DNA of 64,000 nucleotides from NCBI GenBank assembly GCA_033064195.1, contig JARBJD010000028.1, forward strand, positions 1 through 64,000, read 5' to 3'. Each line of letters opens with the position of its first letter. The first letter of the stretch is position 1. Made by a program: the position numbers and the translations under genes. The DNA comes from Blattamonas nauphoetae (taxonomy: Eukaryota > Preaxostyla > Oxymonadida). Under the pieces are notes generated by a model. That model did not search any database and was not told the DNA's origin. It worked only from the letters and a program-made list of their open reading frames with translations. Of this stretch, positions 59,301 to 64,000 are shown piece after piece.

Positions 59301-62300
59301 GTTGGGAGGGAAGATTGATGACGAACGGGCCGTACACAGCGACACTGTCAGTGAATGGAACATCGACAACGACACTCACTCTCACCTTCAATGCTGGTGG
59401 AACGACATCGACGACAACTGAAACTCTCTTCAAATCATCGTTGAACGGACTGAAATACAACACGAAATATGTTGTGACAGGATTGACAGATTCATCGAAT
59501 GAGGACGTGATTGTCAACTCTGGCATCACATTCACCACGAATCCCGAACCAACTCGTCTTCTTTCTTTGTCTGGTCCAGTCGACGCCGATGGAATGAATA
59601 CTACTGTCCTCACCCTCGCTGGCCATCAACTGCCCGCTGGAGATGCGACGCTGACAGTTGTTCCGTCGTCTGTTCCTTCTGGATCGGAAACAGAAGCGAA
59701 CACAATCAATCTTACTGTTTCGTTCACCGAATCTGGAGATGACTCGACTGGAACAGTGTCGATCTCTCTGTACCCAACACCAACCCTCGCGTATGGTCAA
59801 ACGTATCGGATTGTGTTTCTTTCGTCAGCGAAATACATCGACACGACTCTCACATTCAAGATGCCTGACGAACCGAGCAGATTGGAGAGAATTACCAACT
59901 TTGAACATTTGGATTGTGAGAAAGAGATCGAATTGAGTTGGGAGGGAAGATTGATGACGAACGGGCCGTACACAGCGACACTGTCAGTGAATGGAACATC
60001 GACAACGACACTCACTCTCACCTTCAATGCTGGTGGAACGACATCGACGGCAACTGAAACTCTCTTCAAATCATCGTTGAACGGACTGAAATACAACACG
60101 AAATATGTTGTGACAGGATTGACAGATTCATCGAATGAGGACGTGATTGTCAACTCTGGCATCACATTCACCACGAATCCCGAACCAACTCGTCTTCTTT
60201 CTTTGTCTGGTCCAGTCGACGCCGATGGAATGAATACTACTGTCCTCACCCTCGCTGGCCATCAACTGCCCGCTGGAGATGCGACGCTGACAGTTGTTCC
60301 GTCGTCTGTTCCTTCTGGATCGGAAACAGAAGCGAACACAATCAATCTTACTGTTTCGTTCACCGAATCTGGAGATGACTCGACTGGAACAGTGTCGATC
60401 TCTCTGTACCCAACACCAACCCTCGCGTATGGTCAAACGTATCGGATTGTGTTTCTTTCGTCAGCGAAATACATCGACACGACTCTCACATTCAAGATGC
60501 CTGACGAACCGAGCAGATTGGAGAGAATTACCAACTTTGAACATTTGGATTGTGAGAAAGAGATCGAATTGAGTTGGGAGGGAAGATTGATGACGAACGG
60601 GCCGTACACAGCGACACTGTCAGTGAATGGAACATCGACAACGACACTCACTCTCACCTTCAATGCTGGTGGAACGACATCGACGGCAACTGAAACTCTC
60701 TTCAAATCATCGTTGAACGGACTGAAATACAACACGAAATATGTTGTGACAGGATTGACAGATTCATCGAATGAGGACGTGATTGTCAACTCTGGCATCA
60801 CATTCACCACGAATCCCGAACCAACTCGTCTTCTTTCTTTGTCTGGTCCAGTCGACGCCGATGGAATGAATACTACTGTCCTCACCCTCGCTGGCCATCA
60901 ACTGCCCGCTGGAGATGCGACGCTGACAGTTGTTCCGTCGTCTGTTCCTTCTGGATCGGAAACAGAAGCGAACACAATCAATCTTACTGTTTCGTTCACC
61001 GAATCTGGAGATGACTCGACTGGAACAGTGTCGATCTCTCTGTACCCAACACCAACCCTCGCGTATGGTCAAACGTATCGGATTGTGTTTCTTTCGTCAG
61101 CGAAATACATCGACACGACTCTCACATTCAAGATGCCTGACGAACCGAGCAGATTGGAGAGAATTACCAACTTTGAACATTTGGATTGTGAGAAAGAGAT
61201 CGAATTGAGTTGGGAGGGAAGATTGATGACGAACGGGCCGTACACAGCGACACTGTCAGTGAATGGAACATCGACAACGACACTCACTCTCACCTTCAAT
61301 GCTGGTGGAACGACATCGACGGCAACTGAAACTCTCTTCAAATCATCGTTGAACGGACTGAAATACAACACGAAATATGTTGTGACAGGATTGACAGATT
61401 CATCGAATGAGGACGTGATTGTCAACTCTGGCATCACATTCACCACGAATCCCGAACCAACTCGTCTTCTTTCTTTGTCTGGTCCAGTCGACGCCGATGG
61501 AATGAATACTACTGTCCTCACCCTCGCTGGCCATCAACTGCCCGCTGGAGATGCGACGCTGACAGTTGTTCCGTCGTCTGTTCCTTCTGGATCGGAAACA
61601 GAAGCGAACACAATCAATCTTACTGTTTCGTTCACCGAATCTGGAGATGACTCGACTGGAACAGTGTCGATCTCTCTGTACCCAACACCAACCCTCGCGT
61701 ATGGTCAAACGTATCGGATTGTGTTTCTTTCGTCAGCGAAATACATCGACACGACTCTCACATTCAAGATGCCTGACGAACCGAGCAGATTGGAGAGAAT
61801 TACCAACTTTGAACATTTGGATTGTGAGAAAGAGATCGAATTGAGTTGGGAGGGAAGATTGATGACGAACGGGCCGTACACAGCGACACTGTCAGTGAAT
61901 GGAACATCGACAACGACACTCACTCTCACCTTCAATGCTGGTGGAACGACATCGACGGCAACTGAAACTCTCTTCAAATCATCGTTGAACGGACTGAAAT
62001 ACAACACGAAATATGTTGTGACAGGATTGACAGATTCATCGAATGAGGACGTGATTGTCAACTCTGGCATCACATTCACCACGAATCCCGAACCAACTCG
62101 TCTTCTTTCTTTGTCTGGTCCAGTCGACGCCGATGGAATGAATACCACTGTCCTCACCCTCGCTGGCCATCAACTGCCCGCTGGAGATGCGACGCTGACA
62201 GTTGTTCCGTCGTCTGTTCCTTCTGGATCGGAAACAGAAGCGAACACAATCAATCTTACTGTTTCGTTCACCGAATCTGGAGATGACTCGACTGGAACAG

Positions 62301-64000
62301 TGTCGATCTCTCTGTACCCAACACCAACCCTCGCGTATAGAGAGACGTATCGGATTGTGTCTCTCTCTTCCGCTGACTACATCGACGCGACTCTCACATT
62401 CAAGATGCCAGACGAACCGAGCAGATTGGAGAAAGTGACGCCTGTTCTGAGTGAAGATGCCAAACAAGTCACTCTGACATTTGAAGGAAGAGTTTTCGCT
62501 TCTGGTGTGTACGAACTCACTCTCCAACCAGCTGCATCGAACACTGCTTTTATTGTCACTCTCGATCACGATGGAGATGGTACTCTTTCATGTTCAATTT
62601 CAACTGACGACTTGGTCACTCCACATGTCATCCTTGGTCAAGTTTACACAATTGAACAGATCACGAAGAACTCGAATCCAATCGTCATCAATCCAAAAGC
62701 CAAACAATTCACTGCACCAATCGCCGCTCTCTTAAAATCCATCTCGTTCGAGTTCACCAACTCACCTTGCACATCATACAAACTGGTTCTGACAGCTGAA
62801 AATGTGACAGTAAACCAGAACTACATTCTGACATTGACAACTGGCGAGACATTCTCTGTCAAGTTCTCAACACCGGAGAAAGGAGGGACAGCATCACATC
62901 CGATTGGTTGGGATGACACTCTCCTATACGGGACAGAGTACACAGTTGCTGGACTGAGAGAAGAGTCCAGTGAAGCTCCCATCAGGAAACAAGCAGACAA
63001 GTTCACCACGAAGCCAAAGCCACCCACAATCACACTGTTCGTGGACCTTTCATCGGCATCTGATGATCTGATGTGTGGTGACCAAGCCAATCCTTGTACG
63101 TCGATTGTGAAAGCGTGGGACATCGCTGTTGGTCTTGAACACGACGAAATCACAATCAGAATTCTGAAGGAGACGAAAGAGACCGAATCGTTTGTTATTT
63201 CGAAAGATATGTCGGTGTTGATCGAAAATGGGAAAAATCTCAATCCAATCATCAGAATTCCAGCATCGACCACACTTTCAGGCGATTCTGGTCTGATCAC
63301 AGTGAGCGAAGGAAGTTTGGAGCTCAAAAAAGTTGAAGTTGCTGTTGAAACAATCTCAGAGTCGTTTGTGTTCTTGTCCGCTGTGAACTCGACAATCACT
63401 TTGAAGGAATGTGTGATCGATGGAATGAACATCCCTCCACCAAACTCCAACTCCCTCTCAGTCTGCGAGTGGACAAGCGGAGTGGTTCAACTCGACAACT
63501 GTGAAACCACAATCGACTGGACGAAGTTCCATGAACTCCCACAAGGCGCGCTGAACATGAAGAGCGGAAGAATCACCATCGACGACTCGATCTTCAGAGA
63601 CAACACACCAAACCATGACCTCTTCCCATCAGCCAGACGAAACATTCTGTGTTCAGATGAGGGAGAGGTTCGGATTGGTAAGTTGCGCAGTGGAGATGGA
63701 ACTGAAGATGGTCTTTCTCCGTGGATGGCTCTTGATGACTGCCATCTGAACTCGACGAGTGTGGATGCCAAGAAAGCGTTGTTTATCCCGACATTGGACT
63801 CAAGCAAGACAAAATCGAAACACACAAGCAAATCGTATGATGTGTCAATTGTTGGATCGGTTCTGATGCCGTGTGGGTTGGGATTGGAGGTGGTGGAGTG
63901 GGACGAAAGAGCGAAAGTTGAGAAGAGATCGACAACAATCGAGTTGGCAGGCTTGAACTCGTCGGAATGGACCGACACTTCAGTCAATTTCACATTGAAT
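53313..64000 (+). CDS. Secreted beta-helix/Ig-like surface protein B, element-interrupted and partial
   Basis: Starts with a signal peptide (MILLSSFCVFALNGFTQN) and parallels gene A through the N-terminal beta-helix and linker. At 55639 a 1,361-bp element is inserted; its first codons end the frame at 55667. The frame resumes at 57001 and stays open to the window end with no stop, so the gene continues beyond 64000. Removing the element plus one GAC keeps the frame (GLTVPKMTHDGF). After the insertion come two Ig-like modules, seven near-identical 212-residue double modules (57965-62416), further beta-sandwich modules, and a new beta-helix opened by MCGDQANPCTSIVKAWDIAV. At least 3,100 codons of coding sequence are present. 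Unless the element is removed, only a 784-residue N-terminal product would be made. The missing 3' end may hold a membrane anchor. Confidence 0.85.
55640..57000. mobile_element. Non-autonomous terminal-inverted-repeat element
   Basis: 1,361 bp. The ends are about 38-bp inverted repeats, each containing a direct duplication: TATAGTTCATCAGCA, then CAACTATAGTTCATCAG at the left, mirrored at the right. A 3-bp duplication GAC flanks it (55637-55639, 57001-57003). The target reads GGGACT-GAC-AGTCCC, so the element went into the centre of a small palindrome. The interior has short ORFs (for example 55998-56246 and 56480-56791) that look like decayed coding sequence, but no transposase. A 3-bp duplication is known for PIF/Harbinger and CACTA elements; the termini do not clearly fit either. 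Confidence 0.85.
57965..62416 (+). repeat. Seven 636-bp Ig-like double modules in gene B
   Basis: The marker CCGAGCAGATTGG recurs at 57965, 58601, 59237, 59873, 60509, 61145, 61781 and 62417, always 636 bases apart. Each unit encodes 212 residues in two beta-sandwich halves (LSWEGRLMTNGPYTATLSVNG and LAGHQLPAGDATLTVV). The block from about 59660 to 62160 consists of four successive copies that appear identical at nucleotide level, while the first two units differ at many sites. This points to very recent expansion or homogenisation. Confidence 0.95.

Noticed and set aside
58354-62569. Series of identical 92-102 and 150-207-codon ORFs on both strands
   Set aside because: They are shadows of the 636-bp coding repeats of surface gene B, whose own frame is open throughout and has homologs.

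Overview
The window looks like nuclear DNA of a protist, most likely an oxymonad-type metamonad close to Blattamonas. This is inference. It rests on a compact gene layout, many tiny introns (29-40 nt is common) with donors of the form GTNTGT and acceptors ending YAG, large families of secreted beta-helix/Ig-like proteins, and an ARM-like protein (46484-47560) resembling an abundant family I associate with Blattamonas. The standard genetic code fits: TGA, TAA and TAG all end recognisable genes.

Layout. 1-2280 is a 30-bp minisatellite. 3079-6940 is a 5'-truncated surface-protein gene split by a pogo-like Tc1/mariner transposon (5235-6862). 7240-8460 is an unrecognised gene with one in-frame TAG. 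8824-12098 is a 28-bp pyrimidine-strand minisatellite. 12163-14008 holds small, poorly resolved minus-strand genes. 14538-39292 is a tandem array of three paralogous 16-exon genes encoding a protein kinase, a coiled coil, four SPRY-like modules and a short tail. All three models close in frame exon by exon. Copy 1 is intact (1,470 residues). Copy 2 has lost its tail, and its frame runs into a 1.4-kb foldback element. Copy 3 carries two DNA-transposon insertions in exons 3 and 7 plus a 1.28-kb intron 3. Between copies lie another foldback element (20477-22043) and a beta-helix fragment on the minus strand (29007-31079).

39443-47560 is a repeat-free island of ordinary genes: a 990-residue coiled-coil protein, an ARF-family GTPase (minus strand, five exons), the casein kinase 2 regulatory subunit, a Maf nucleotide pyrophosphatase and an ARM-like protein. 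47719-64000 holds two tandem paralogous secreted proteins. Copy A has one in-frame TGA. Copy B is interrupted by a 1,361-bp element with terminal inverted repeats and runs off the window. Both contain 636-bp (212-residue) Ig-like double modules: two in A, seven in B.

Theme. The accessory families are being reshaped by tandem duplication, gene conversion (identical tracts that include introns) and short DNA transposons that land precisely in exons. In four cases, removing the element plus one target-site copy restores exact paralog exon lengths or the reading frame. The housekeeping island is untouched. The most unusual protein architecture is kinase-coiled coil-four SPRY modules-tail, with recurring exon sizes and phases in the SPRY modules.
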